From: Trebouxia sp. TZW2008
Lineage: Eukaryota; Chlorophyta; Trebouxiophyceae; Trebouxiales; Trebouxiaceae
Direction of reading: 5' to 3'
Assembly: GCA_002118135.1 (NCBI GenBank)
Contig: BDIU01000320.1
Coordinates: forward strand, 1 to 64,000
Length of the DNA: 64,000 bases
This document shows, piece after piece, positions 1 to 11,728 of this stretch. A program made the position numbers and the translations under genes. Position 1 is the stretch's first letter. Each line of letters begins with the position of its first letter. Below the pieces are notes generated by a model that was not told the origin of the DNA, searched no databases, and worked only from the letters and a program-made list of their open reading frames with translations.

Positions 1-1
1 T

Positions 2-175
2 GGCATGGCAGGCAGGCCAAAGCCCATCCGCAAATCAGTGGCTGTAGACCCCACGATGGTACTGCAGCAGGCTGGGGTTACCATCTTGCCAGAGGCCCCA
101 AGCGACGTTGCTGCCTCAATTGTAGATGCTGCTGGGTCTACTTCAATGGCTGTTGATTCCAATGCTAACGCTTGA
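2..175 (+). CDS. C-terminal exon of an unidentified gene (partial)
   Basis: An open frame enters from the left edge and ends at TGA 173-175. The 57 visible residues contain a basic patch (GRPKPIRK) followed by an acidic, alanine/serine-rich tail (LPEAPSDVAAS) and look like a disordered C terminus. The frame fits and the sequence after the stop is non-coding and AT-richer. No domain is visible, so no function is assigned. Seen: frame and stop. Inferred: that it is a real terminal exon. Confidence 0.5.
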   Translation, partial: GMAGRPKPIRKSVAVDPTMVLQQAGVTILPEAPSDVAASIVDAAGSTSMAVDSNANA

Positions 176-599
176 GGTTGCTTTCCGGTTATTTCTTTAC
201 AACACAAACTTTTTTTGCTTATCGTGTTTTGTATTTGTTGTTGCTCATGACTTACAATGATACAATCACACAACTCGGTTGATTGAATTAGAGTTTGCCA
301 CTTGTGGCACATGCGATTAGACTTGTTGTCTAGCTGAAGCATGTAAAATTACTCTCTCTCTCTCTCTCACAATCTGCTCAGCAGTGGTAACTCGCTGTTC
401 TTTGAAGCTCGGCTGCATCCGCGGTGACATCGAGCTTGCGAGAGCGATGTCTGCGATGGCAACATCATGTGTGTAGCGCAAAGGACATGGAACTAAATGT
501 CATATACACAATTTGAGCCATGTACACAGCGGCACACACCTGTAAATAGAGCTTAGCGGACACTAGGCCCGAGCGTTTGAGTGCACTGACACCGCAAGC
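176..599. other. Intergenic region with a (CT)n tract
   Basis: This is the 3' flank of the first gene and the 5' flank of the kinesin gene. A (CT)n tract lies at about 351-368, preceded by CATGTAAAATTA. That segment (about 297-370) is a copy of a short repeat found again at about 38858-38935. No ORF of interest. Confidence 0.5.
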
Positions 600-3500
600 A
601 TGAGCATCGGGACAACAGAGGCCGCGCCTGGTGGCGCAGAGTGCGTCAGGGTTGTGGTCAGATGTCGACCACTGAACAGCTCAGAAGTCGGCGATGGTCG
701 CCAACGGATTGTCAGCATGGATGCAGACTTGCAGCAGGTATCTCAAAGTTTGTCATACAGCCGCGCGTGCGAGCTTATCAATAGCAACACTTGTCACGTC
801 TGATTACAGGTTGTGGTACAAGCACCTGGTCAGACAGGGGAACTGCCAAAGACCTTCACCTTCGACAATGTTTTCGATTGGAACAGCACGCAAACAGCTG
901 TGTACAACGAGACAGCCAAACCGATTGTGGACAGTGTTCTGGAAGGGTACAATGGCACAGTCTTTGCCTATGGTCAGACTGGGACTGGCAAGACACACAC
1001 CATGGATGGCGGTGCTGGCGACACAGAGCGTGGAATCATTCCCAAAACCTTTGATCAGATATTCAACGCTATTCAGGCATGCAACAATAATCTGAAATGA
1101 CTTTTGCGGCTCAAATCTTGCTGCGACCTACAGCAGCACTTGCTTTTATGATCTCTGTTGCCCACTGTTACCACCCTCATCCCAAAGACTTTTGCTCATC
1201 ATCACATAGCAGTAGACCTGGCACATTGGCATCACTACAGCACAGTGCAGCACAGCGCAGCACAGCACACATGTCAGTCTTCACATCGACACTCACAAAA
1301 GCCACCACTGCTTCACAACATTGTACCTTGTTTTCTACTACCAACAGAGCATGGCACACAAGTCTGCCCTTACATTGCTATTCACAAAGACCACCATGCT
1401 ATTTGAACAGCTGTTTCACAATGTGACCTTGACGACTGCCCAAACATGACCTTAAGTGGTGCAATCTCCAAGTGTGAGCTTTACTGCACAACTCTGGAAA
1501 TAACCAGCTGCAACTCCAGCACCAAATATCAGAGCCGCAACAATTGCTGGTGCATGCCAGCTTGCTGGACAACAGTATGTTTCACGATTGCGTGAGTGGC
1601 TTTTGCTGCACAAATGTAAATTATCAAGCTGCAACCTCAGCAACAGCATCAGCTTGCTGTAGCTCAGGTATCAGAGCAGCAGCAGTTTCTAGTGCGTGCC
1701 AGCTTTCTGGAGATCTACAATGAAGAAGTGCGGGATCTGCTGAGCAAGAACCCCAAAAACAAGCTGGACCTGAAGGAGCGCAAGGACCAAGGAGTGTATG
1801 TGAAAGGCCTCAACAGCTTTGTTGTCAAGTCTGTGGCTGAGATCACAAGCGTGCTGGAGGTAAAGCAACTGTATGCATTTATGTTAAAGTAACCATTGAT
1901 CACAGTAGAAGTGACTCTAGCACTCAATGTTGAAAGAGATCATGACTCATCAATTAGTGTGTTGTAGTTCCTTCTTTCTGTTGCTGATGATGCAAGCAGC
2001 TGCTACATTCACAGTCTCGCTTTCTCAATGGTTAAATGTGCCAGCAAAGCTTTACGGTACAGTAGTTGCATGCAGCTGACCTTTGTACTATTCAGATGTT
2101 CTACTTACAATTTGCTTGCATACAAGCGTCTCTGCATACAATCTACACAACAATCGTGTGCATTTGTTGTCCTTGTTGTGCACAGCACTGCAGCAATGTA
2201 GCTGTCACAGCAGACTGTGCTCAGGACAGCATTGACCGCACAATGCAGACCCGCAAGCTTTCTGAGTCACAGGGCAGTGTCATGCAGCCTGCACGCTTGC
2301 GCCATTTGTGTCACCGCAGGTTGGCAAAAAGAACAGGAGCGTAGGTGCAACGCTGATGAATCAGGACTCCAGCCGCTCCCATTCCATCTTCACCATCACA
2401 GTAGAGAAGCTGCAGCAAGGAGAAGGCCAGGTAGGCTCTGCCACCATATTGGTTACTTGATGACTGACGTGGTGTACTGTATTTATCCCTGACAAAATCA
2501 GCATCAAAACACACAAGGACTTGCTATGGACCGAGTGGCGGCTTGCTTGATCACACATCAATGGCGTTTTGAGGGGATGGGATGTCCATGCTACCAGTGA
2601 AAGAGTCTTCTAAACAGGGCTGCAATCCTGTGCAGCTGAACCTTGCTATAACAGGGCAGCGGCCAGATCAGGGTGGGCAAGCTGGATCTGATAGACTTGG
2701 CTGAAAGGCAGAGCAAGACTGGAGGTATAAGACAGAGGCTGAACAAAGCTGCCAAGCTTGTGCTGGACCTCCATCATGAACAAGGCTGCAATTCTTCACA
2801 GCTGAGCCCTGCTGTTTGCAACAGGGCAGCGGCCATGTAAGGGTCGGCAAGCTAAATCTGGTGGACCTGGCAGGCAGTGAGAGGCAGAGCAAGACTGGAG
2901 CCACAGGGGACCGCCTGAAAGAGGCGACTAAGATCAATCTGTCTCTGAGCGCCCTGGGAAACGTCATCAGCGCCCTTGTGGACTCCAAAAGTGGGCACAC
3001 GCCATACAGAGATTCAAAGCTCACCAGGCTCCTGCAGGTGAAATCCGTGTCTGTTGTGTCTTGAGGAACCAGTTGTTTCCAAAAGCTTAGCAAAAGCTTT
3101 TTGCATGGCCTTGTTGGTCAACTGCACCTGTGACAAAAGCCAACCCATCTATCATGCAGCATCGTGTCATCCACAGTCTCTGATTTCATAGCTGAACATG
3201 GCAAGCATGGTCAAGATCATGCATTGATGTCTACAATTGCTGATTGAGACTTTCACTGTCTCAAGTTCCTGTAAATCTGTGCAAGTCAAACGGGCTGCCG
3301 CAAGACACGATGTAGAGACATCGTCAATGTTGGGGCTGCTGCTGCTGCTGCTTGTGAGCAGGATATCAGAGCGCACATTTTTTTGTGTTCCCTGAACAAT
3401 GTCAGGTTATGCAGCATGCAGTAGCTGCTTGAAAATTGAATTGTGGAAGCGCACAATGTTTCTCCTTTCTCTAGAAAGGAGACGTGGTATGCGAGACTCG

Positions 3501-6500
3501 AAAGCGGTGGGACAAATGCGGTGCCAAAGCACACCTTCTCATGCCTTCAAAATGTGGTGAATCGCACTGGTATGATGGCTGTTGGATACTTATGAGCTGT
3601 TGAGATGCTCTGTACCTTGTCTTTCATGTGCTCAAACTATGTACATACACCACAATTTGTACTGTGTGAATGGCTGACAGGACTCACTTGGAGGCAACAC
3701 AAAGACAGTGATGATTGCCAATGTGGGCCCCGCTGACTACAATTACGATGAGACCATTAGCACGCTGCGCTATGCCAACAGAGCCAAGAATATCAAGAAC
3801 AAGCCTCGCATCAATGAAGACCCCAAGGTAAGCAGTCTGTTCTCTGAAGCTGTTATGGACACTGTCAAGCACATTCTGCAATGAACCTATTTGTCTCACG
3901 CTGGAATCTCAGTGTGGTGTGCACACTTGTTGGAAGAAATGGCACATTCAGAGTCACGTCACAGCATACTGCTCAATGTTGGCTTTCTGTAAGTTCCATA
4001 CATGTGACACTTTCCATCAATGCTATGTGATTTGTGCTCACCAATTTCACACACAATGTGCACAGCTGGTGATGCGTCAGTGCAGCCAGCCACATCACAG
4101 CCCTCTCAACCTGTCCTGCTCAGGCTCAAGCCATAAGACTTCCTTGGACAACACTGACAAGCGGATTAGTATCATCTGGTCACATGTTTTACCATGTACA
4201 GGATGCAATGCAAAGACGGCATCAGAAAGAGAGGAACTTCAACAGAGCATGCATTCTGTGTGTAGGATGCAATGCTAAGAGAATTCCAGGAAGAGATCCT
4301 GCGGCTGAAGGCAGAACTGGACGCCAGCGCTGCACAGGCACAAGCACCACTTCAGCCCCTGGAGCAGCAGGTCCAGCGCATTGTGGAACGGCCTTTAAGC
4401 GCTACAGAGATTTCTGCCATGCGGGCTCAGATGGAGCAGGAGATGCAGCAGGAGGCGGTTCAGCAAGGAGAGCCTTTGGGGACTGACACACTCAAGCGAG
4501 TATGTCCTTCCTTATTCTGCTGTTGTCCTTTGCTCTGCGGACTAGTTCACTTTTGGGCATGCCACGCCTGATGCTGCTATCATGATTTAACCTGCCACAG
4601 GGGGTTGAGCCATGGGTGTCGATGCACTCAAGCAGGCATGCCAGCTTTGATCCTGTGATTATCATTTGATCTGAGCACTGTTGCCGTCAAGCTAGTACAG
4701 AATGCCTTATGATACGGTTTGCCTTGATTCTGCTCTGTTGCATTCTCTTGAGGCTGATACAATCACGCAGGTATGCCGTGTGTAGTCCAATTGTGTGCTG
4801 ATCTGTGTGCTCTGCTCTGACACTGCTCATGGGCTGTCACTGTCAGTCTGGGGTTTGGCAAGGGTGCGCTTGGCACACTCTGCTTTTGCATGCTGCTGTA
4901 CACTGCAACCGTTGACAAGGACCTCATCTCCCTTCATGCACAGTCAAATGGTTCAGGACAGCACAAGACTGAACTGGTTGGTGACAGCTGATTGTTCTAC
5001 TGTAGTAGGTATTTGGCTGAGCCTGCTGAGCCTGTCTGGCATACTTTAGAACTAATGAATGGAGGTACAGCCAGGCTGCATGCATGTGGTCAAGCTGCAC
5101 TTCAATCGAACATCATGAAAAAGCCTATGCAGAAATGTCTGCCTGGCGTATGTGCAGGTCCATGAGAAGGCTCAGCGCAAGGCAGAAGCTGAGGACAGCA
5201 GCTGTCATGCAAGCACGGCAGCACGCACCATCACACTGCCTCCCATAGGCAGGATCTGGCAACAAAGGCTTTGCTTGACTGACTGCGCGACCGTTGTGTG
5301 TGTGCAGGTTCATGAGGAGGCTCAGTGCAAAGCAGAAGCAGACACAACAGCTGTCATGCAATCCACAGCAGCCCTGCTGCATGCCAGTCACTGCATCATG
5401 ATGCCAGCTAGGTCTCAGCGTCTGTCTGATGTTTGTGTGCAGATCCATGAGGAGGCTCAGCGCAAAGCAGAAGGCAAGACAGCAGCTGTGATTCAAGCCT
5501 GGTAGCTTACACCATCACTTTGCCTTGTACCGGCAAAACATGGTGCAGCAGGCTACGTCTCACTGACCTTCTGTCTGATGCATGCATGCAGGTCCATGAG
5601 GAGGCTCAGCGCAAGGCAGAATTTGAGGCGGCAGCTGTCATGCAAGCCAGGCAGCATGCCTGCAGCCCTGCTGCATTCCCGTCGCTGCATCATGAAGCCG
5701 GCTCGGTCTCAGCATGTATATGATGCCTGTGTGCAGATCCATGAGGAGGCTCAGCGCAAAGCAGAAGCTGAGGCAGCAGCTGTAATGCAAGCCAGGCAGG
5801 CTGCTGCTGGAGAAGCTGCGCGCATGGCGGCTGCAGCGGAGCAGCGCGCCTTGTCAGTCCACCAAATACAGGCACAGCAGGAGTCTGAAGCCAAGAAGAG
5901 GTACAGTGACTTCTACCGCTTCAATCACCGGAAAAAATTGTGCTTACACCAGACTGTCTTGATGATTGAGTGGTGCCACTGCAGTCACAACCCACTGATT
6001 GGTTTCCAATTGCATTGTCCGGGCATCAAGAATGTCTTTACATCAAGTGTCCCTACAAAGAGAAATTACTGTACCTTGCGCATTCACATTTGTTACTGGG
6101 TGAGTTTTGATCCACTGCCAAGTGTGCAGATGTATGCTGAAAGATTGACAAGCTGTGTCACATTTCAGGCAGAATGTTTTTCATGACATTGATTGTATAA
6201 ACCCCCTGTTGGGTCCCTAAAAAGTTGCTTTGCCTGAGGTTCTGTGATCCCCTGTTGGGTTCCCAAGCTGTTGAGTCTGGGTCAAAACCGTTGAACCTAA
6301 GTTGTGAAATGTAAAACCAACTTTCAAATGGGAAACTTGGGAGGGGGAAAGGGACAACAAGGTGGCCCAGGCGGCCCTACCCACTCTGGCCGTCTGTCAA
6401 GCAGAAGCACCTGCTAGGTAAAATGAACTGATTCTTCTCCTTTGGGGCTGAGCTGGAGCCTCATCTGGTGGCATTGCAGCCCAGGGGGAGGCCCAGGGGG

Positions 6501-9500
6501 TCTTACACACCCTGCCCCACTATGAGCATGAAGCACCTTCAGCTAACCCGCTTCAAGTCTTCTTCAGGGGCAAGTTGGAGGCCCAGGGGGGTATGTCCGC
6601 TCTGGCCCACTATCAAGAAGAAGTGCTCAGCAGCCATCCCTGTGCGATGCTTTTTCTTCAGGGCTGAAAAGGAAGCACAGCTGGCAGCTGTGGGGAGCAA
6701 GTTGCTGCAGGGGAATGCCCGGGGGGGTCCTGTCTGCCCTGGCTCACCGTCAATAGGAAGTGCTCAGCAGCCATCTCAGTGTGATGCTTCTTCTTCAGGG
6801 CTGAACTAGAAGCACAGCTGGCAGCTATGGAGAGCAAGGTGCTGCAGGGGGAGGCTCAGGGGGGTCTATCAGCCGTGGCCCGCCGCCAAGAAGAAGTACT
6901 CCGCAGCCAGCAGGAGCAGCTGCAGCGGCAGCGTAGCAAGGAGGGCGCCAAGCTGCGCCAGATTGCTGATATGGAGGAGGCAGCTTTGATGGCCCAGGGC
7001 AAATATTCTTCTCTACAGGCAAGCAGTGTGCACAAAAAGCCTGGCAATCTTTGAGCCCTGGATGTGTGGATACTTGAGCTATACCTGGGCCAGAAATAGG
7101 TGCTCAAGCCAAACACTAGCTTTGTAAGGAGGACGCTAGGCTGTGCCAGGTTGCTGACAAGGAGGAGGCTATGTTGATGGTCCAGGCAGATAAGTTTCCC
7201 TACAGGCAAGCAATGCATATAGGAAGCCTGGCAATCTCTGAGCACTGGATGTGTGGATACTTGAGCTATATTTTGGATGGGCCAGAATCTCGTGCTCAAG
7301 CTGAAAACTAGCTTTGTAAGGAGGGCGCCGAGCTGCACCAGATTGCTGACATGGAGGAGGCTGTTTTGATGTCTCAGAGCAAATATTCATCCCTACGGGC
7401 GAGCACTGCGCGCAAGCAGCCTGGCAATCTTCAAGCACTGGAATTTTAGCCAAAATTTAAAGCTCAATCCAAGCACTAGTTTCATGAGGAGGGCGCCCAG
7501 CTGCGCCAGATTGCTGCTATGGAGGAGGCTGCTTTGCTGGCTCAGAGCGAATAAAGGTTTCTGCAAGCAAGGACAGCACGTCAAATTTTGCTTTTGTCTG
7601 ACTCAGCTTTGCTGCCGTTGAGATTTACTCATGGCAAAGCAGCTGCTGGGTCCTCATCATCTTAGCTTGCTGTTTGAGCAGTGACCAAAGTCAATGACTG
7701 ATGCAGGAGGAGGCAGAGCAGGTGACCAAGAAGCTGCGCAGGCTGTGGCTGAGGTTTATAGAAGCCAAAGGGCCATTAGACAGAGCATTGCTGCTGTATA
7801 CACCACGATTATGATGATGATGATGATTGTTGCAATGACTCATGCAGGAGGAGGCAGAGCAGGTGACCAAGAAGCTGCGCAGGCTGTGGGTCAAGTACAC
7901 CAAAGCCAAAGGGGAGCTGGATGGGGCGTGGGGGGAATGGGCCGCTGAAAAGCAGGACATGCTGGACAGCGTGCGCATGCTGCAGCAGCAGCTTACGCTC
8001 AAGGACCTGGTGATCCAAGCATTCCTGCCTCCTCAAGACGTGCAGAAGGTGAGCAACTGGTTCTGTCAGATGTCATGAAGGTTGCTCAGTTTCTCAATGC
8101 ATTGCTGTTCAAGTCCTCAGCCAAGCGGTCAACTTACATATTGTCAGGACAGCGTGTGAATGCTGCTGCAGCAGCTCACGCTCAACCCGGTGATTCAAGC
8201 ATTCCTCCCTCCTCAAGACGTCCAGAAGGTGAGATCTTGTTGCTATATGACGTCTCGAAAGTAATATGACTGCTTACTCCTCTGAGCAATAGTATCAGGC
8301 TCCTCAGCACAGCTGAAAAGGTATGGATTAAAGGGACAGCGTGCGCATGCTGCTGCAGCAGCTCACGCTCAACCCGGTGATTCAAGCATTCCGCCCTCCT
8401 CAAGACGTTCAGAAGGTGAGATCTTGTTGCTAAATGATGTCTTGAAGGTGGAATGATTTCTTACTCCTCTGAGCAATGGTATCAGGCTTCTCAGCACAGC
8501 TGAAAAGGTATGGATTAAAAAGACAGCGTGGGCATGCTGCAGCAGCAGCTCACAGTGAAAGACATGATGATCCAAGCATTCCTCCCTTCCCAAGGCGTCC
8601 AGAAGGTGAGATCTTGTTGCGAACTGGTGTCTTGAAGGTGGAATGAATGCTTGAAATTCAGTGCAAAGGTGACAAGCTTCTCAGCACAGCTGCAAAGCTG
8701 TGGGAACATTGTGCACATGCTGCAGCAGCAGCTCATGCAGCAGGACCTGGTCATGTAAGCGTTCTCGCCTCCTCAAGATGTTTAGAAGGTGAGCGCAGTT
8801 GAGCCATCATCATTTGCCAGCTCCTGCCATGCCAGACAAAGATGCCTACATGCAAGCTTACCAATGGCAGCAGAGTGGGAGCTGATGGAGATGTGACGAA
8901 ACTCTTAAAAGTGGACAAGTAGTTATAGTTCTCAGTACAATGGTGCTGAGCTCCCCAAGACAACTGTCAAATTCTTCATGGTGGGAGACAGCCATGCATA
9001 CTGCAGCAGCAGCAGGAGACTTCCCTCAATGGCCTGGTCACGCTGTCCTGACCCCCACAGAATAAACCGAGGGTGCTACCTGTCAATGGTCAGCAAGCAA
9101 ACAGTCCATTTCTTGCTCAATGTGCCGCACCTGTTTTGCTGATGCATGAAGCAGCAGCAGCAGCAAGTCACACCATCTGCTTGTGTAGGCTGACACTCAC
9201 AGCACATCTTGAGTGCTACTCTTCAGTGCTACTGGTGGTCTCCACAAAAGCAAACAGACTAGGTGCACTGAGCAAGCAAACGAAAGGCAGCATGTGTGGC
9301 AGCTGCGATCTAGCTGGGTTTAAGCGATGTTGTGCAGCTGCCCCACATCACAAAATTCTGACTCCTGTGCAGTGCCTGAGCTCTTTTGGAGGTTGGCGTT
9401 GCTTGGCGACGCACTGCTGATGCTGAAGTATGTTGGCTGTCACATCTGGCATCATGCATAGAGCCCAAGCTGTGCACATGGAATCTGCCCAGCAGGAGAT

Positions 9501-11184
9501 GCACGAACAACTGTTCACTTTGCACAACAAGACGTTCAGCTGCTGCACACAGGTCATGGACAGGGCTCAGTGGGATGAGGAGCAAGAAGTGTGGATGCTG
9601 CAGCAGCTGCCAAAGCAGGTGGCCAAGAGACCCATGAGTCAAGCCCACCACAGGCGGCCTGTCACTGCCTACGCCCAGGCTGCAGTTGCTTTGGGAGATC
9701 ACAACCCACGCTACAAGACTGACAACATCTTGGCGCTGGCATTGGACATGCCTGACCGCACCACAGCTGACTATTCTGGCAGTGCCATTCATACCCAGGT
9801 ACAGTTTCGTCTTGTGACAAAGAAAGCAAGAACTCATTGGACTCATAGCGATAGTCAGTCAAGTCTCTACAGGCGACCTGTTACTGCCTATGCCCAGGCT
9901 GCAGTTGCTTTAGGAGATCACAACCCACGCTACAGGACTGACAACATTCTGGCATTGGCGCTTGACATGCCAGACCGCACCACAGCTGACTATTCTGGCA
10001 GTGCCATTCACACCCAGGTACAGTCTCCTCTTACAATAAGGAAGGCAAAAATTCATTGAGATAACGGTCAAGCGCACCACAGGCGCCCTGTCAATGCCTA
10101 TGCTCAGGCTTGGGGTAATCACAACCCACGCTACAAGACTGACGATATCTTGGCGCTGGCATTGGAGATGCCTGACCTCACTACAGCTGACTATTCCGGC
10201 AGTGCCACTCACACCCAGGTACAGTCTCCTCTTACAATAAGGAAGGCAACAACTCATTGAGATAACAGTCAAGCCCACCACAGGCAGCCTGTCACTGCCT
10301 ATGCTCAAGCTGTAGTTGCTTTGGGTGATCACAAGCCATGCTGCAAGATTAACAACATTCTGGCATTGGCGTTGGATATGCCACATGGTACCATAGCTGA
10401 CTATTCGGGCAGAGCCATTCACGCCACGCCGGTATACTCCCTTTGCCCATGACCGACAAGTGCAGCTTGAAACATGTACAATGTTTTCTTGATGTGATGA
10501 CTGCATTTGCGTCCAAGATGGTCGTCCAAATGGAGAAATGCCACCGCAGTCAGAACGTAGAGATGGGTCCCAGTTGCATTGTCCTTACAGCAGAGTATCC
10601 GCTTGTATCAAGTGTCCTGTCAGGACATTACTGTGTGGCAGTTCAGTTACTTATGTGAAGACACTTGGCAGACAACCGTGTATAAGGATGTCACTTCCTT
10701 CCATGCTCAATATAAACAATGGAGTATAGCACAGGACTGAACTGTTTGGCGACAGTTGACTGCTCCATTGCGTATCTGATTGGGCCTGCTGAGCATGTCT
10801 TAGAAAATAATATAAAAAAAAGTCTACGCCGTCAGGCGTCATAACGGGAGCCTCTGTTTATAGAGGCAGCCCGGATTTATGTCTAGCACATGTTCAGTGA
10901 CAATTTCAATGATGACCATTACACATTTCAACACATGTGCTAGAATGATGACATCTAGAATGCAGAAATGATGTGAATGTTGTGAAATGCAGGCAACTTT
11001 GAATGCAGCATTTGGCAAGGGGCATCAAGGCACTGTCTTCTTTGACAATCAGAATCAGCAGCAAGTCATCCTCATGGATGACCTCACACTAAAGGCACAG
11101 ACTGCACAGTGGCCTAGCACAGCGGCCCGGCCCCCCGCTGGCCCCAGAAGACCCCCCTCAGCAAGAGGGCGACCGATTCATTGA
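600..11184 (+). CDS. Kinesin-2 motor subunit (KIF3/FLA8-FLA10 class), 12 exons
   Basis: Plus-end microtubule motor of the heterotrimeric kinesin-2 that drives anterograde intraflagellar transport. Exons read: 600-737, 810-about 1076, 1683-1859, 2320-2430, 2825-3037, 3681-3827, 4266-4499, 5737-5900, 6799-7018, 7848-8048, 9553-9798, 10993-11184; phases agree and give about 769 aa. Motor motifs in order: [12 protein letters not shown]-loop [22 protein letters not shown], switch [12 protein letters not shown], switch II VDLAGSE, then [15 protein letters not shown] before the neck. Exons 7-10 encode a Gln/Ala/Glu-rich coiled-coil stalk. [13 protein letters not shown] near the C terminus resembles the KIF3B-type tail. 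Donors after exon 2 and exon 9 appear to be GC (CAG|GCATGC, CAG|GCAAGC), the first being uncertain. Introns contain many degenerate exon copies, listed separately. KIF3A- versus KIF3B-type assignment is not settled. Confidence 0.9.
2655..2770 (+). pseudogene. Relic copy of kinesin exon 5 (switch II exon)
   Basis: This segment in intron 4 is a degenerate copy of the start of the exon at 2825-3037. It includes the acceptor context ATAACAG|GGCAGCGGCCA and the frame [21 protein letters not shown]. The Gly-Ser of the switch II motif DLAGSE is missing through a 6-base deletion, and the copy ends before the rest of the motor core, so it cannot replace the real exon. Copy distance is about 170 bp. 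Confidence 0.8.
4906..5045 (+). repeat. Dispersed repeat family A, copy 1
   Basis: About 130 bp in kinesin intron 7. The core reads GACTGAACTGGTTGGTGACAG ... GCCTGCTGAGCCTGTCTGG (given in two pieces). Related copies occur at 10676-10803 (+), 15221-15290 (-) and 60190-60265 (+). There is no coding frame; it looks like a short interspersed or MITE-like repeat. Confidence 0.6.
5156..5736 (+). repeat. Exon-echo array B: four copies of kinesin exon 8 start
   Basis: Four degenerate copies of the beginning of exon 8 (real exon 5737-5900) start at about 5156, 5309, 5441 and 5590. Each carries TGCAG plus a version of (I/V)[11 protein letters not shown]...AAVMQ. Spacing is about 130-153 bp, and each repeat includes the upstream intron sequence with its branch/acceptor region. 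Several copies remain open for 20-30 codons but lack a good donor. The last copy is the full exon. Confidence 0.85.
6446..6798 (+). repeat. Exon-echo array C: degenerate copies of kinesin exon 9 start
   Basis: Copies of CTTCAGGGCTGA...GAGG-CCCAGGGGG begin at about 6446, 6566 and 6657, before the intact exon start at 6799. Spacing is roughly 90-140 bp. The copies retain the acceptor (CTTCAG|GGCTGA) and the AELEAQLAA coding core in decayed form. They fill most of intron 8, together with unrelated sequence at 5901-6445 in which I see nothing else. Confidence 0.75.
7120..7556 (+). repeat. Exon-echo array D: copies of kinesin exon 9 end
   Basis: Three copies of the 3' half of exon 9 (real 6941-7018) start at about 7123, 7319 and 7488. 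They preserve AAGGAGGGCGCCAAGCTG..., the frame EGA(K/E/Q)L(R/H)QIADMEEA, and in two copies the downstream CTACAG|GCAAGCA or a close variant, so the GC donor was duplicated too. Spacing is about 170-195 bp. The last copy ends in a stop (AGCGAATAA). Confidence 0.8.
7703..7785 (+). repeat. Partial echo of kinesin exon 10 start
   Basis: About 75 bp upstream of exon 10 nearly duplicates its first 60 bases (GCAGGAGGAGGCAGAGCAGG, then ACCAAGAAGCTGCGC), including the ATGCAG acceptor. It lies about 145 bp before the real start at 7848. A short ATG/GAT microsatellite (7808-7827) separates the two copies. Confidence 0.8.
8150..8795 (+). repeat. Exon-echo array E: four copies of kinesin exon 10 end
   Basis: Copies at about 8150-8229, 8333-8416, 8518-8607 and 8705-8790 repeat the end of exon 10 (VRMLQQQL...VIQAF.PPQDVQK) together with the donor AGAAG|GTGAG and about 100 bases of following intron. 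Spacing is about 185 bp. Copies 1 and 2 read LNPVIQAF in place of LKDLVIQAF. Copy 4 carries TAAGC within the frame. Identity declines with distance from the real exon. Confidence 0.85.
9862..10438 (+). repeat. Exon-echo array F: three copies of kinesin exon 11 end
   Basis: Three copies of the [20 protein letters not shown] ... [12 protein letters not shown] segment (real 9650-9798) occur at about 9870-10017, 10081-10218 and 10284-10432, at periods of about 205 bp. Copies 1 and 2 keep HTQ|GTACAGT donors. Copy 1 is almost intact at protein level, but its acceptor CTACAG|GCGACC would shift the frame. Copy 3 is more decayed ([12 protein letters not shown]) and has lost the donor. Confidence 0.85.
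10676..10803 (+). repeat. Dispersed repeat family A, copy 2
   Basis: This copy in kinesin intron 11 shares AGCACAGGACTGAACTG and GGGCCTGCTGAGCATGTCT with the copy at 4906-5045. Intervening sequence is alignable by eye with small gaps. Confidence 0.6.
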
Positions 11185-11728
11185 CCTGCCGTGCATGACT
11201 CTCAGCCTAGAACGCTGAATTTTTGCACAGGGCTCGCCATTGTTTTGTGTCAACAGGTGCTTGGTTGGGGTTTCTGTGTGATGTGTGCTTGGCAACTGGA
11301 TTCAAATGAGGCAATATGGTGTGTGTACTTCGGCTCATCTGTCACAGCGTAGACTAGCAATGCTGGGTTTGCTCTTGACATTGTTTATGCATTGTGCCCA
11401 ATCTTTCTGTTCTGACTCAGTGCAGCTTCGCTTTTTCAACACTACTTTGACTTACATTACTATTCATTGACATACAGAGACATGAAATGCACAGTGCCAA
11501 AACGTGCTACACAACTTCTGTGGAGCATTCATCCAGCTTGCATGCGCGTAATGCCTAGGACAGCCCAACGCTCATCTGGAACGTCAACCCTTCAACTGAT
11601 AAGCAGGAAATAGCAACACACATATCCCAAACATACAAAAGCTGTTACGCTCAACACACAGCACAGCACAACTTGTACAAGCTGTAAAACACACCGTCTC
11701 TCGCGAATCTGAACCACAGCACCCGTCA
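11185..11728. other. Convergent intergenic region
   Basis: This lies between the kinesin stop and the mannanase stop. It probably holds both 3' UTRs. I see no conserved ORF, repeat array or RNA gene. Confidence 0.4.

Noticed and set aside
2655..2770. Mutually exclusive alternative motor exon
   Set aside because: It lacks part of DLAGSE and the rest of the exon, so it could not make a working motor.
5156..8795. CRISPR-like or satellite arrays
   Set aside because: The repeats are long, degenerate and collinear with neighbouring exon edges including splice sites. They are exon duplications in a eukaryotic gene.
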